Source: JANQHS01 sp965227315 (GTDB lineage: Bacteria > Bacteroidota > Bacteroidia > Cytophagales > CCMP332). Taken from it: 64,000 nt of DNA. Position 1 is the stretch's first letter. Every line of letters starts with the position of its first letter. Location: contig OZ245737.1 of NCBI GenBank assembly GCA_965227315.1, positions 744,001-808,000 of the forward strand. The letters run 5' to 3'. Below, piece after piece: positions 1-10,200 of the stretch. The notes under the pieces were generated by a model, which made no database searches, was not told where the DNA came from, and saw nothing but the letters and a program-made list of their open reading frames with translations. The position numbers were made by a program, and so were the translations under genes.

Positions 1-627
1 CAGACCGTAACCTGTGGCCTCCGGTCTCAGTACGCTGCCACCCCAACCCAGTCCTTTTCCTGTCAGCACTCCGGTGAATTCATTCTTGATCTTCTTATAG
101 TTTCCGAAAAGGTAGCCGATCTCACGTCCACCTACACCGATGTCGCCAGCAGGAACGTCAGTAAATGCTCCTATATGCCTGAAGAGTTCTCCCATAAAGG
201 CCTGACAAAAGCTCATCACCTCCCTGTCGGACCTTCCCTTGGGATCAAAATCAGAACCTCCTTTTCCACCACCAAGTGGCAAGGTGGTCAGGGCATTTTT
301 AAAAACCTGCTCGAAGCCCAGAAATTTCAAGATACTTTGATTCACACTCGGATGAAAACGCAAGCCCCCCTTATAAGGTCCAAGAGCGCTATTCATTTCT
401 ACCCGATAGCCCTTATTGATATGAACCCTTCCACGGTCATCTGTCCATTCTACCTTAAAGCTTATCAACCTTTCCGGTTCAAGTACCCTTTCAAGTATCC
501 TTTCTTCATGGTACTGGGGATTGGCATCGATTACTGGCTGAACAGTATTAACAACTTCTTCAGCAGCCTGATGAAACTCGCTTTCACCAGGATTCTTTTG
601 GATCAACTTTTCAATGATGTCAGACAT
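1..627 (-). CDS. gdhA: NADP-type glutamate dehydrogenase, N-terminal part (cut by window edge)
   Basis: Glutamate dehydrogenase makes glutamate from 2-oxoglutarate and ammonia using NADPH, linking nitrogen assimilation to the TCA cycle in the cytoplasm. The 209 visible codons read in one frame from ATG at 625-627 and run off the left edge, so about half of the usual ~450-residue enzyme is present. Hallmarks of the hexameric class are visible: PLGGGKGGSDFDPKG around residue 115 (with the catalytic-site lysine of the family), PAGDIGVGGREIG, and GKGLGWGGS followed by RPEATGYG near the edge. It lies 32 bp downstream of trmB on the same strand, so it may be the last gene of the long upstream run or have its own promoter in that short gap; none is obvious. 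Identification is secure; the C-terminal half cannot be judged. Confidence 0.96.
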   Translation of the reverse strand, partial: MSDIIEKLIQKNPGESEFHQAAEEVVNTVQPVIDANPQYHEERILERVLEPERLISFKVEWTDDRGRVHINKGYRVEMNSALGPYKGGLRFHPSVNQSILKFLGFEQVFKNALTTLPLGGGKGGSDFDPKGRSDREVMSFCQAFMGELFRHIGAFTDVPAGDIGVGGREIGYLFGNYKKIKNEFTGVLTGKGLGWGGSVLRPEATGYGL

Positions 628-659
628 TGCTGTGGTGGATTTTGATGGAAATTTAAAAT

Positions 660-1316
660 TTATATCATTTTAAAACGCAGGTAATGAATTTTTGATCCCT
701 TTTCGGTCCAAATTTTTTCATACTTGGTGGTGATGCCCAGGTGCTCATTCATATAACCCGAGTTATACAGATCTCGCGTCATCTCCAGGGAAGAGGTTTT
801 CAATTCCTCCAGAACCTCCAGGGTGTAATCAAAAAAGGACTGATTATCTGTTTTTAGATGGAGAATGGATCCCGGTTTTGAGATATGAGCATACATCTTC
901 AAGAACCTCGGATTTGTAATTCTGCGTCTTACATCGCGTTTCTTCGGTCTTGGATCCGGAAAGGTGATCCAGATCTCATCAACCTCATTCTCTTCAAAAA
1001 AAGAAAGCAGGTCGTGGATCTTGGTCCTTAGAAAAGCAACATTGCTCAGGCCTTTTGCGGTAGCTTCCTGACTTCCGCGATAGATCCGGTCTCCTTTGAT
1101 ATCGATCCCGATAAAATTCTTCTCCGGATTCGCTTCACCCAATCCCACAGTATACTCTCCCCGACCACACCCGAGTTCCAAGACTATGGGATGATCATTT
1201 TGGAAATACAGCTCCCTCCATTTTCCCTTTATTTTTTCAAACAGATCCTTTCCCGGCTGGACCACATTTGGATTCTCCCGGTTAGCTTCAAACTTTTTTG
1301 TCTTGCTTCTGCTCAT
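660..1316 (-). CDS. trmB: tRNA (guanine-N7-)-methyltransferase TrmB
   Basis: Transfers a methyl group from S-adenosylmethionine to N7 of guanine 46 in the variable loop of tRNAs. The 218-residue length is normal for TrmB. A class-I methyltransferase motif I, VLELGCGRGEYT, lies around residue 46, the acidic strand GIDIKGDR follows, and the family signature TFPDPRPKKRDVRRRI is present around residue 120. The C-terminal SIHLKTD-type strand is also present as ILHLKTDN. The ATG abuts the stop codon of folC with no gap, so the two are probably translated from one message. Its place at the end of an envelope operon looks like ordinary housekeeping packing and not a functional link. Confidence 0.95.
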   Translation of the reverse strand: MSRSKTKKFEANRENPNVVQPGKDLFEKIKGKWRELYFQNDHPIVLELGCGRGEYTVGLGEANPEKNFIGIDIKGDRIYRGSQEATAKGLSNVAFLRTKIHDLLSFFEENEVDEIWITFPDPRPKKRDVRRRITNPRFLKMYAHISKPGSILHLKTDNQSFFDYTLEVLEELKTSSLEMTRDLYNSGYMNEHLGITTKYEKIWTEKGSKIHYLRFKMI

Positions 1317-2573
1317 CTATATAACCTCCGCGACTACAAAGGTGCTTCCACCCACAAAAACGGAATCGCCGGTTTCCGCGGATCTCAATGCCATTTGAAG
1401 AGCTTCATTAACCGATCCGCAGTCTTCTCCTTTTCTTCCCAGTCCATTCCCAAGTTCAGCTAGCCTTCCGCTATCCATTTTGCGTGGGATATCGGGCTGG
1501 CAATAAAAATACTTTGCTTCTTCGGGCATCAGAGACAGGTTTTTCGAGATGTCCTTGTCATCTACGGTACCCCAGACGATATGCAATTTTCCAGGAAGCT
1601 CAATGATCTGAGGAAGTATATTCCTCAGGCCGTCCTCATTATGTGCGCAGTCACATACAACCAAGGGTTGTTCCTGAAGGATGGTCCACCGCCCCTGGAA
1701 ACCGGTATTTCCAATAAGATCCTTGATACCCTTCACCGCATGATCCGGACGGATCTCATATTCGTCGGATAGCTCATTGAGAACGGCCATAGCACCAAGG
1801 AGATTTCTTTGCTGATGTTCGCCCTGCAGGGGAAGAACTGCGCTCAGTTCGGTTCTGAAGTATTCTTCATTCTCATCCTTTATGAGATCTTTCCATTTGA
1901 TCTCCCATGCCTTGGTCAATGGAGCATTTTTCTCCCTGGCCGTCTTTTCAAAAACATGAAAAATATCCGGTTGGTTTTCGGAAATTACGACAGGTGTGTG
2001 TCTCTTGATAATACCGGCTTTTTCGCCAGCGATCTCAGGCAGTGTATCACCAAGAAATTCCTGATGATCCATGCCGATGCTGGTGATCAGGCAGATTTCC
2101 GGACCCAGAACATTGGTAGAATCGAGCCTTCCTCCTAATCCGACTTCCACCACGGCCCAGTCAACCTGCTCTGAAGCGAAATGATCGAAGGCCATTGCCA
2201 CAGTCATTTCAAAAAAACTTGGTTTCAGCCTAATGAGAAATTCCCGGTTCCTGGAAACAAAATCGATTACCTCTTCCTCTCCGATCTCACTTCCATTGAC
2301 ACGAATTCTTTCGGTAAATGATCTTAAATGAGGCGAGGTATAAAGCCCAACCTTGAACCCGGCCTCCATCAGAACAGAACAGATCATATTGGCAGAGCTC
2401 CCCTTCCCATTGGTTCCGGCAATATGAACCGACTTAAAATTGTTTTGAGGGTTCCCGAGATGGTCGAGAAGCTTTAAGGTATTGGTCAGGTCCTTCTTGA
2501 AGGCCTTAGGCCCAACCCGCTGAAACATTGGCAAATGACCATAGAGAAAGTCAAGTGCTTGCTTATAATTCAA
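1317..2573 (-). CDS. folC: Bifunctional folylpolyglutamate synthase / dihydrofolate synthase FolC
   Basis: Adds glutamate to dihydropteroate and to folates, an ATP-dependent Mur-ligase-like reaction in the cytoplasm. The P-loop GTNGKGS and the Mur-family acceptor-side motif VEVGLGGRLDSTN are present, with a C-terminal HNEDG segment. The open frame can be extended to a TTG at 2607-2609, which would overlap tonB by 35 bp. I chose the TTG at 2571-2573, which gives 418 residues beginning LNYKQALDFLYGHLPMFQRVG-like sequence. That is where relatives begin (usually MNYxxAL), and it starts one base after the tonB stop. No ATG is available before the conserved block. Function is secure; the exact start is inferred. 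Confidence 0.93.
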   Translation of the reverse strand: MNYKQALDFLYGHLPMFQRVGPKAFKKDLTNTLKLLDHLGNPQNNFKSVHIAGTNGKGSSANMICSVLMEAGFKVGLYTSPHLRSFTERIRVNGSEIGEEEVIDFVSRNREFLIRLKPSFFEMTVAMAFDHFASEQVDWAVVEVGLGGRLDSTNVLGPEICLITSIGMDHQEFLGDTLPEIAGEKAGIIKRHTPVVISENQPDIFHVFEKTAREKNAPLTKAWEIKWKDLIKDENEEYFRTELSAVLPLQGEHQQRNLLGAMAVLNELSDEYEIRPDHAVKGIKDLIGNTGFQGRWTILQEQPLVVCDCAHNEDGLRNILPQIIELPGKLHIVWGTVDDKDISKNLSLMPEEAKYFYCQPDIPRKMDSGRLAELGNGLGRKGEDCGSVNEALQMALRSAETGDSVFVGGSTFVVAEVI

Positions 2574-2574
2574 A

Positions 2575-3387
2575 CTAGCTTGATTTGATGATGAATGTGA
2601 TCTTGCCAACCGATTCTTCAGCCGCCGCTCCCGAGCCGGTTTTGATAAATCTGGTTTTTAAGACCTCCTCACGGTATTTAGAAACAACCAACGGAGAGAC
2701 AGTTTTCTCAAGGGTCTTTAATCCGATCACTTTCCCATATCGATCAATTCTTATTTCAAATACGATTCTCCCAGTGGCATCGGACCGATCATCCGGCTTC
2801 GGGGGTCTTTCCCATTTCCAGCCGGAAAGATCCAGCATGGCACCGCCTCCGCCACCCAGTTTGCCTTCATAGTTTTCGGAATCCTCATTACCCTGCGGGT
2901 CACCCATATCACCCTCTCCTTCATTTACACCCTCACTTTGACCTCCGGGTTTATAGGTCACCAGGACCTTGGGCTTTTCCTCTTTCTTGGGTTCTTCGAC
3001 CTCATCCGTCTCTTCTTTGACTTCCTTGGCCTCTGTCACATCCGTAGCACTTACCTCGGAGTCGGACTCTTCAACGCTTTCAGCTTCGATCTCCTCGCTG
3101 ATCTCCTCAGCTTCTGTGGTTTCCACTTCCTCAACCTCCTCAATGACCTCTTCTTCCTGGACTTCCTGCTCTTCTTCGATCACCTCTTCCTCGCTCGGAT
3201 CTTCACTTGCCTCCTCCCCCAATCCCTGGGATTCAAATCCCAGGTTGAGTTCAATTCCGTACTCGGGTAAGGGCGGATAAGGTTCCTTCCAGGCCAAAAG
3301 AAAAATAAAGAGGATCAGCAGCCCCAGATGTACCGCAAGGCTGACAAAGAATCCTGTTCTTCTATTCCTTTTTTCCTCACGGCTCAT
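2575..3387 (-). CDS. tonB: TonB-like energy transducer with very acidic periplasmic linker
   Basis: TonB-family proteins carry inner-membrane proton-motive energy, harvested by ExbB/ExbD, across the periplasm to outer-membrane proteins. This 270-residue protein has a short basic cytoplasmic start (SREEKRNRRTG), one membrane segment at about residues 12-33, a linker (about 50-130) that is mostly Glu/Val/Ser instead of the usual Pro/Lys, a Gly/Asp-rich stretch, and a TonB C-terminal fold (GRIVFEIRIDRYGKV) at about 195-270. The ATG at 3385-3387 lies 2 bp after the exbD stop. A TTG three codons upstream would overlap exbD and is less likely. It directly follows exbB and exbD, giving a complete energising unit dedicated to this operon. 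Confidence 0.88.
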   Translation of the reverse strand: MSREEKRNRRTGFFVSLAVHLGLLILFIFLLAWKEPYPPLPEYGIELNLGFESQGLGEEASEDPSEEEVIEEEQEVQEEEVIEEVEEVETTEAEEISEEIEAESVEESDSEVSATDVTEAKEVKEETDEVEEPKKEEKPKVLVTYKPGGQSEGVNEGEGDMGDPQGNEDSENYEGKLGGGGGAMLDLSGWKWERPPKPDDRSDATGRIVFEIRIDRYGKVIGLKTLEKTVSPLVVSKYREEVLKTRFIKTGSGAAAEESVGKITFIIKSS

Positions 3388-3389
3388 GA

Positions 3390-3800
3390 TCAATTGTCCG
3401 GCTTGGTTGCTATAGTGACCTTGGCTTTCATCTGTGTTGCTATTCCCGCTACGGATACCAGTTCTTCAACCGGCACCGCGGAATCAATATGGAGAACCAC
3501 TACACCTTTCTGCTCTCCCGATGATTTCGTTTCTTCCAATGCGACTCGCAAATCCCGTTCCAGACCGGACCTGGTGGTTTCCTTACCGTTGACGAAGAAC
3601 CTCAGATCCTTGCTTATGGTGACTGAAACCTTTTGAAGAACGGTGGTTGAGCTCTTGCTCTTCGGAAGGTTAACCGGGAGGCCCGAAGGAGTCACGAAGG
3701 TTGCTGTCAGCATAAAAAAGATCAACAGCAGGAAGATGACGTCCGTCATGGAGGACATATTGAATCCCGCCTCGATCTTGTTTTTTGATTTGAGATCCAT
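3390..3800 (-). CDS. exbD: ExbD/TolR-family biopolymer transport protein
   Basis: Partner of ExbB in the proton-driven motor that powers TonB-type transducers at the inner membrane. At 136 residues it has the family size. A single transmembrane helix at about residues 17-36 contains the sequence SMTDVIFLLLIFFML, whose aspartate (Asp20) matches the channel aspartate conserved in ExbD/TolR/MotB. The periplasmic domain follows (VNLPKS, then VSITISKDLRFFVNGK-type strands). The ATG overlaps the exbB stop by one base, and the tonB ATG starts 2 bp after its stop, so the three are one translational block. ExbD and TolR cannot be told apart by sequence alone; the adjacent TonB favours ExbD. Confidence 0.93.
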   Translation of the reverse strand: MDLKSKNKIEAGFNMSSMTDVIFLLLIFFMLTATFVTPSGLPVNLPKSKSSTTVLQKVSVTISKDLRFFVNGKETTRSGLERDLRVALEETKSSGEQKGVVVLHIDSAVPVEELVSVAGIATQMKAKVTIATKPDN

Positions 3801-4477
3801 CAGTGAGGCTCCTGAAGAAGATCGATAAATTCAATGGATGTGTATTCCATCTTATAGATCACCTTTGATACCTGGCTGATCAGGTAATTATACCCGACAT
3901 AGGCGATGATCCCGATCAACAAACCGGTAGCGGTGGTGATCATGGCTTCATATATACCTGAAGAAAGTAGCTTTGGGCTCACCGATCCCTCTTCCTGAGC
4001 AATGGCGATAAATGCCTGGATCATCCCGGTGACCGTTCCAAAAAAGCCGAGCATTGGGGCCGCTCCGGAAATAGTGGCGATCACGGGGAGGTTTTTTTCA
4101 AGATTATAGATCTCGATCTTTCCCACATTCTCAATGGAAGCTTCTATATTCTTTAAGGGGCTGCCCAATCTTTGAAGACCCTTCTCGATCATCCTTGCGA
4201 CAGGGGTATTGGTCTTGTGGCAAACCCTCTTGGCTTCATCAACTTTTCCATCCAAAACCAGGCTTCGGATATTGTCCATAAACTCTCCGGGATGCCTGGC
4301 GGCCTTTCTGATGGTCAACAACCTCTCCACAAATATGTAAATGGCTAAAAAGGAAAGCAGGATCAACGGGATCATAACCCATCCTCCTTTCATCATCAAC
4401 TCAAGAACGGATAGAGTTCCAGAAGTGATATCTCCGTTCTGAGAGGTATCCTGTTCAAGGACTTGCAGTATCGTCAT
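3800..4477 (-). CDS. exbB: MotA/TolQ/ExbB-family proton channel protein
   Basis: Forms the pentameric inner-membrane scaffold of the ExbBD motor. The 225 residues contain a first membrane helix at about 31-53 (GGWVMIPLILLSFLAIYIFVERLL, seen in two parts), a cytoplasmic loop, and two further helices at about 131-155 and 175-200 with the family signatures ISGAAPMLGFFGTVTGMI and ITTATGLLIGIIAY. No signal peptide precedes them. It starts 1 bp after the stop of the SPOR-protein gene and overlaps exbD by one base. The tight order SPOR protein, exbB, exbD, tonB points to use by neighbouring envelope proteins and not only general siderophore uptake. Confidence 0.94.
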   Translation of the reverse strand: MTILQVLEQDTSQNGDITSGTLSVLELMMKGGWVMIPLILLSFLAIYIFVERLLTIRKAARHPGEFMDNIRSLVLDGKVDEAKRVCHKTNTPVARMIEKGLQRLGSPLKNIEASIENVGKIEIYNLEKNLPVIATISGAAPMLGFFGTVTGMIQAFIAIAQEEGSVSPKLLSSGIYEAMITTATGLLIGIIAYVGYNYLISQVSKVIYKMEYTSIEFIDLLQEPH

Positions 4478-4478
4478 C

Positions 4479-5600
4479 TTAATATGTTAGAACCCAAATA
4501 TAATTTCCGTATTCAGACCTTAATTCCCGCATGGCAGCAACTGCCTCTTCAAGGTTATCATGGTCCTGTATGGAAACTCTATACAAATTTTTGGGTGGAT
4601 ACGGGAAAATCACCTTAGCATCTGAAGCACCCTTCTGTTCAATTTCATCCCTTTGCTTCATGGCGTTATCCTTATTCGAAAATCCGCCCATAATGATGTA
4701 AAAACGACCCGTCTTTTTAGAAATTGTTAAAACCTTTGGCGGAGGTGGGGGTGGTTCTTCTTCTACGACCGGCTCTTCCTTCACAGGTTCGGGCTCGGGT
4801 GTTACTTCTACAACCTTAGGCTCTTCAGCCGGCTCACGATTGATAATGAAAAGGGTGATCGCCGATCCTGCCAATACTATGATCAATAGGATCCATAACC
4901 AGGCCATAGATCCCTTCTTCTCCTCTTCCTTCTTTTCCGATCCCACCTTTTCTGCAGCAGGGGGAGCCTTTGACTCAACCTTCTTTTCCTCTTTGGATTC
5001 CTGTGGTTTTGGAGCAACCACCGGGGTCACCACGGGTTTTTCTTCTTCCTTTTTAGCTGCCGATGGCTCAGATTTGGGTTTCGCAGCAGAAGCTGGCTTT
5101 TCCTCAACCTTAGGTTTTGCTTCCTCCTTTGGCTTGGAAGGTTCCGCCTTCTTGGTGGCCGTGACCTTTGGTTTGGCTTCCAGAGACTTGTTCTCCACAC
5201 CAGCGGATTTCACCTGACCCTGGCCGGCCGCACTCCGGTGAAGATTTTTTCCGGAAGAACTGAAGACCACGTTGTTGTGATCTCCGCTAAACACTCCAAG
5301 ACCCTTCCATTCAACTTTCTGGCTTTTATCCAGGGTTTTTAGCAGATCGGAAACCTCTTTTTTTACCGAAGCAGTAGAATCGGCAACCTTTTTCTTCTGC
5401 TGTTTGGCAACAAAGGCAATAAACCCGTTGTCTTTCTCTTTAGGATTCCAATTAAATTTTACCTCCTTGGAAGGAGGAGAAATTTTTTTGCTGCCTTTAT
5501 CGATAACAGGCTTCTTGTATTCCAGTGAAAATGTGCCCAGACCCTGGACCGCAACGCTTCCTTTTTGGGTAAGGAGATCCTTTAGATGTTTCTCAATCAT
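4479..5600 (-). CDS. HU-like (CCDC81-type) domain, membrane-anchored SPOR-domain protein
   Basis: A 373-residue membrane protein with an unusual build. The first ~120 residues look like two HU/IHF-fold units of the CCDC81-like kind seen in Bacteroidota (IEKHLKDLLTQKGSVAVQGLGTFSLEY, then VSDLLKTLDKSQKVEWKGLGVFSG). A long Lys/Ala/Pro/Glu linker follows (about 125-225), then one membrane helix (MAWLWILLIIVLAGSAITLF, about 230-250), a Pro/Glu periplasmic stretch, and a SPOR domain (FYIIMGGFSNKDNA to the end). SPOR domains bind denuded glycan strands of peptidoglycan. The inferred topology puts the HU-like part in the cytoplasm and SPOR in the periplasm. It overlaps the barrel gene by one base and precedes exbB by one base. 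Its role is not established; coupling peptidoglycan to the ExbBD-TonB complex is a reasonable inference. Confidence 0.8.
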   Translation of the reverse strand: MIEKHLKDLLTQKGSVAVQGLGTFSLEYKKPVIDKGSKKISPPSKEVKFNWNPKEKDNGFIAFVAKQQKKKVADSTASVKKEVSDLLKTLDKSQKVEWKGLGVFSGDHNNVVFSSSGKNLHRSAAGQGQVKSAGVENKSLEAKPKVTATKKAEPSKPKEEAKPKVEEKPASAAKPKSEPSAAKKEEEKPVVTPVVAPKPQESKEEKKVESKAPPAAEKVGSEKKEEEKKGSMAWLWILLIIVLAGSAITLFIINREPAEEPKVVEVTPEPEPVKEEPVVEEEPPPPPPKVLTISKKTGRFYIIMGGFSNKDNAMKQRDEIEQKGASDAKVIFPYPPKNLYRVSIQDHDNLEEAVAAMRELRSEYGNYIWVLTY

Positions 5601-7261
5601 TAAAATGAATAGCTTGCTCCTGCGATAAAATTAAAGCCTTTTACAGGATAATTGAGGTATCGCTGGTAGTTTTTTCCCAACAGGTTGTTGAAATCCCCAA
5701 ACACCGTGAAGCGGTCGGAGATAAAATAATCTATACCCAAAGAAAGGTCAAAAATGGGATCCAATTTTGTTTCCCTTAACCTTGAATCCAGGGCATAAAT
5801 GCCATCCAGATAGTATAATCCAAGTTTGAACAATACCTTTTCCTTAGCCAAGTAATTTCCACGAACAGTCAATTCCGTTGTCGGCAAATGCCAGGGTCTT
5901 TCCTGCCTGGCCATGCTGTAATTATTCAACCGCCCTTCAAAATCCAATGAAAGTGACCGATGAATTTGCCAAGTAAAAAGGCCCTCAAACTGAAACAGCG
6001 TAGAGTTTCCCCTTTCGTATAAAACCGTAAATCTTGAGGTGTCCTGAACGTCATTGACCAACATGGGAAGACGATCGATGGTCTTGTACTTTAATCCAAG
6101 CTCATACCAGAAATCTTTGTTCAGATTACCTTTTATCCCTCCAAACAGGTTTAGAGCAAGGTTCCCGGTGCCCAAATAAACCCCTTGACCGATCCAGGGA
6201 TTTTCCATGGAGACCTCATGATAGGAGTGCACAAAGGGAGATCCATCAACTCCGATGAAGGCATCCAGTTTCTTTTCAAGCAAATGATAGGTAAATAGGC
6301 CAACAGGGTAAATATGTATATCATCCTGGAGGATGGTGTCGTTTTCGCTAACAATTCTAATGCCTGCCTCGAATGCGTACTTTTCCTTTTCCTGCATCAC
6401 ATAGGGAAGGAATCCGATCAGGTTTCTTGAATAATTGGCCGTATCGGCTCCATAAGAAGAGATCGTTCCGTTTAGCTTAACACCTCCCTTTAATCCTGGC
6501 TGTATTTCATAGTTTACATCGGCGTTGATATCAAAAAGGTGTTCAGAAGTATTGAAGTTATCGCCCGTGAAACGATAAACGACTCCCAGATCATAAAACC
6601 AATAACTTCCCGGATTAAACGACTTTAATCCAAGTTCGGCGTTAAAGCGATTAAAATTATGCTCCAGATTGAGCGTGTCCTTCACAAAATCAGAGCCCTG
6701 ATCGAACCCGAAGTAGTTTACATGGTCCCTTTGGTAACCCAATTTGGCCACACCGAAAGAGTTGAAAAGCGAATATTCACCGAAAACACCGACTTTGTTA
6801 TGACTTTCAGCGGAAAGGTCAGCATTATCTCCCGGCCCCCTCGCACTTGCAAGATGATCTACAAATACCCCAAAGCCTTTGTTCTTGTCCCTTTTATTCT
6901 CGTAGTAAAACTCCAGGTTGGTTGTCCCAAAGTTTCCCAAACCTCCTTTGACATAGGCCCCATAGAGTTTCTTTAACGGCTCGGGTTTCAGGGTTTTTAT
7001 CCTGACCGCCGGATCCAAAGGTGAAAGGCCAACGCTTGCAGACCTGAAGCTCAGGTCTATATTTCGATCGATTCCCTTTGGGGTTTCGATCTTGATCTTC
7101 TTGTAGTTACGACTGGCAGGAGGAAGCTTTAGTTTTTTTCCTTTTCGAATGATGATCTCTTCTTCTTCAATCTCACCCTGAGTATCCTGTGAATACGCCC
7201 AGCGAGGTATGACAGTCACTATGAAAAAAAGCAGCAATATGGTCAACAAGCCCTTATTCAA
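5600..7261 (-). CDS. Outer-membrane beta-barrel protein without plug domain
   Basis: A 553-residue exported protein. The N-terminus (LLTILLLFFIVTVIPRWAYS, ending before QDT) is a signal peptide. After an acidic and then Lys-rich segment (about 25-60) come alternating amphipathic strands typical of a TonB-receptor-like barrel, ending in ...FIAGASYSF with the terminal aromatic expected for outer-membrane insertion. No carboxypeptidase-like or plug domain is visible, so it is more likely an assembly partner or channel than a normal receptor. The start codon is TTG (7259-7261), overlapping the end of the TPR gene by 8 bp; no ATG is available before the signal peptide. The function is unknown; operon position with TonB/ExbBD suggests it is energised by or attached to them. 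Confidence 0.75.
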   Translation of the reverse strand: MNKGLLTILLLFFIVTVIPRWAYSQDTQGEIEEEEIIIRKGKKLKLPPASRNYKKIKIETPKGIDRNIDLSFRSASVGLSPLDPAVRIKTLKPEPLKKLYGAYVKGGLGNFGTTNLEFYYENKRDKNKGFGVFVDHLASARGPGDNADLSAESHNKVGVFGEYSLFNSFGVAKLGYQRDHVNYFGFDQGSDFVKDTLNLEHNFNRFNAELGLKSFNPGSYWFYDLGVVYRFTGDNFNTSEHLFDINADVNYEIQPGLKGGVKLNGTISSYGADTANYSRNLIGFLPYVMQEKEKYAFEAGIRIVSENDTILQDDIHIYPVGLFTYHLLEKKLDAFIGVDGSPFVHSYHEVSMENPWIGQGVYLGTGNLALNLFGGIKGNLNKDFWYELGLKYKTIDRLPMLVNDVQDTSRFTVLYERGNSTLFQFEGLFTWQIHRSLSLDFEGRLNNYSMARQERPWHLPTTELTVRGNYLAKEKVLFKLGLYYLDGIYALDSRLRETKLDPIFDLSLGIDYFISDRFTVFGDFNNLLGKNYQRYLNYPVKGFNFIAGASYSF

Positions 7262-10200
7262 TGGTGTCGGTGATTAGGGTATCGGTCATCGTTTCCAGAA
7301 TCGTTTCCTTTTCCCGGACAAGAGCAAGCTTCTCTCTTGCTTTTGACACGGTCTCCTCCGACGGGCTGTTTTCGATGATGGATTCCAAAGTGGCCCGGGC
7401 TTGAAAAAGATCGTTCAGTCCTAAGAAATTATCGGCGACCAAAAGAAAAGCCTGGTCATTCCAATATGCATACTGAGAAAACCCGGAAACAAGATCCAGA
7501 CATGTCTCAATGGAATTCCGGAATTCCGCCAATTGATACTGAATTGAAGCAATGCGGAATTTTGCCTCTGCGGCATTTTCATCTGAAGCTTCATTTACTG
7601 TGATCTGATATCTGGCTTTTGCGTCATCAAGTCTGCCAAGAGCTTCGAGTGACTTGGCCCAGTAAAGCAGTGCAAGATTTCGATTTCCAAAAGGCGATTC
7701 AAAATCGGCTATTGATTGAGCTTTGGCCAGGCTGGAATCATAATTCTCAATTTCATAATAACTCCTCATCAGGCCCTCAGTGGCCAAAACCCGCTCTTCA
7801 TCACTTGTAGCAAGTCCGTACCAGCCTTCAAATCCAACAATGGCCTTCCCATAGTTTTCTGACTCCACGGCGATCTTCGATGACCTTTCAAATGCGGTTT
7901 TCAAATATTCGGAATTCCCGAAAGCGATCAGGTCCAGATAAAAATTGAATGCCGAATCCAGATCACCGGTTCGATCATAATCAAAGGCCAAATAGTAGGT
8001 CGCCTCCAAAGAATACGCAGAACCGGGATAGTCATCAAGGAACTTCAAAAGCAATGGAATAGATCTTTCATACTCAGCCGCCAGGTGAAGTTCTTTTCCA
8101 TTTTCAAATTCTATCCTTTCCAAAGCTTTGCTGTTGGGGTTGGCCTTCTGAAATGCGACTTTATCCTTTTGAAACTCCTCTTCCCGCCCCTCAGCGATCA
8201 GGGCTTCATTAAGAGAACTCAGTACTTCTTCGGATTTTTCACTCCTTGGATACCTCCTGAGGTATTCCCTGAAATCTCCAATCGCCTTGACATTGTTTTC
8301 TCTTCCGACATAGGCCATCCCCCTTTTACGAATGGATTCCGGGACATAGGGGCTCAGCGGAAATCTTCTGATAAGACCCTGAAAGCCGGCAATGGCAGTG
8401 GTGTAATCCCCGGACTCAAAGCTAACTGTTGCTCCCTCATACATCGCATCGTCCAGATAGGGGGATTTCGGATACTGAGCAGATATTTTGGAGAAGAACC
8501 CTATGGCCGCTCTTGAATCGTTTTCAATCCATGATATTTCTCCCAACCTGAAAATCGCATAGTCCCTGCCCTTCAATCCGCGATTGTATATTTTCTCATA
8601 AACCTTGAAAGCGTTTGCATAGTCCCGGGAAACAAAATAGGAATCTCCTAACCGCAACAAAGCGTCTTCATAATATTTCCCTCCCTGGCTTTCATATTTG
8701 TTCGTGTAAGCCCGAAAGTGTCCCTTGGCCTTATCGTAATCCCTGATTTTAAAATATGCATATCCGATGCCATATCGGGAGGGATAATACTCCATGCTCC
8801 TTCCATTGGGATCCAATTGAAAAACGCGCCCGTAGTACAATATGGATTTGTCCCATTTTCCAGAGATAGAATATGACTCTCCAATCCAAAAATTCGATCT
8901 GATCTCAAGGTCCTTATCGACTGAATACCTATTCGATCTCACGAAGTAATGGACCGCAGAATCGAAGGCTCTATCATTGAATTTCTCAGATGCATAGTGA
9001 AAACACAGTTGCTGGTAGGCCGACTTATTGAGGTTGGACCAGTTTTGGCTTTTTTCCAGATGATGGATACCATCGTAATACTGGTTGCTATTCAAATATG
9101 CCTCAGCGAGCAATGAACTCGCTTCTTCCCTATAAGCTCCTCCGGGGTATTCGCTCAAATACTCTTTCAAAAGCGAGATTGCCTGTGAGGTAAAACCCTC
9201 CTTTATTCGAATCTTAGCCCTGTTGATCGATGCATTTTCCCTTAATCCACGATGGGGCCCGACGGCAGCGGCTTTGTCAAAAAACAATGCAGCGCTGGGA
9301 AAGTCCTCAAGCTTTGAATAGTTGACCCCGGCAAAATAGGCGCAAAACTGGGTGAGCGTATCATTTTTGGATTTGCTGGCTCCAACCTTTAAGTACTTCT
9401 CAGCCTCCTCGTAGTTTTGGTTTTCAAACAAGGTCCTGCCAAAACGATAGGCCAGCTCAGGCTCCATGGTTCCTATATTACGCAGCTTGATCTTTGAAAA
9501 GTAGGACCAGGCTTTTACATAGTTCGTCCTTTGGAAATAGGCATCCCCAACGAGAAGATCCAGATTCTTAATATGACCCTGCTTTTTGCCGGAGCTTTTC
9601 AGCTCCTCGGCAAACTGTATAAGTGCGTCAGCATTTCCTTCTTTATAATAGATAACCGCCAATAGATCGTTGACGGACCCTGAGAACGCATCATCACTGC
9701 CTACCAATGCCAGGTCCTTTTTGGCCTGAGCATAATTACCGGATTCGAATTGGAGGTAGGCCGAATAGTATGCCGCCGGTGGTCCATATCCCGAACTTTT
9801 TCCCTTAACCTTGTTGAATTCCGTTATGGCAGGTTCGATCTGCTTTTCCATCATCAGGGCATAGCCGGATTTAAAAAAGTATTCCCCTCTGTCCTCAGCA
9901 CTTAATTCACCCGAGCTGACAACTTGAAAATATTTTACTGTCGATGAATAGTTCTTTTGCCTAAAGGCCTCCAGGCCCATTAGGAAAAAGGAAAAAGATC
10001 TTTTCGGATGTGTTGGCTCCCCAAGAAAGAATTCCTCTAGAGCTTCATTTGAATGTTCCCGAAGTAAAACCTGCCTGGAAAACCAAGAAAGATATTCCTG
10101 GTTTTTATCAATGGCAGATTCCGGTCTTGTGCCGATACTCTCCCATTTCTGAACCGATTGGAGATACTTCCTCTTGAAAAATAGCTCGTTAGCCTGAAAT

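Noticed and set aside
2969..3280. Ser-rich plus-strand frame opposite tonB
   Set aside because: It mirrors the Glu/Val-rich linker of TonB; the serine runs come from reversed GAG/GAA codons.
8085..8516. 143-codon plus-strand frame opposite the TPR gene
   Set aside because: Lies wholly within a well-supported TPR coding region, with no start context or homology.
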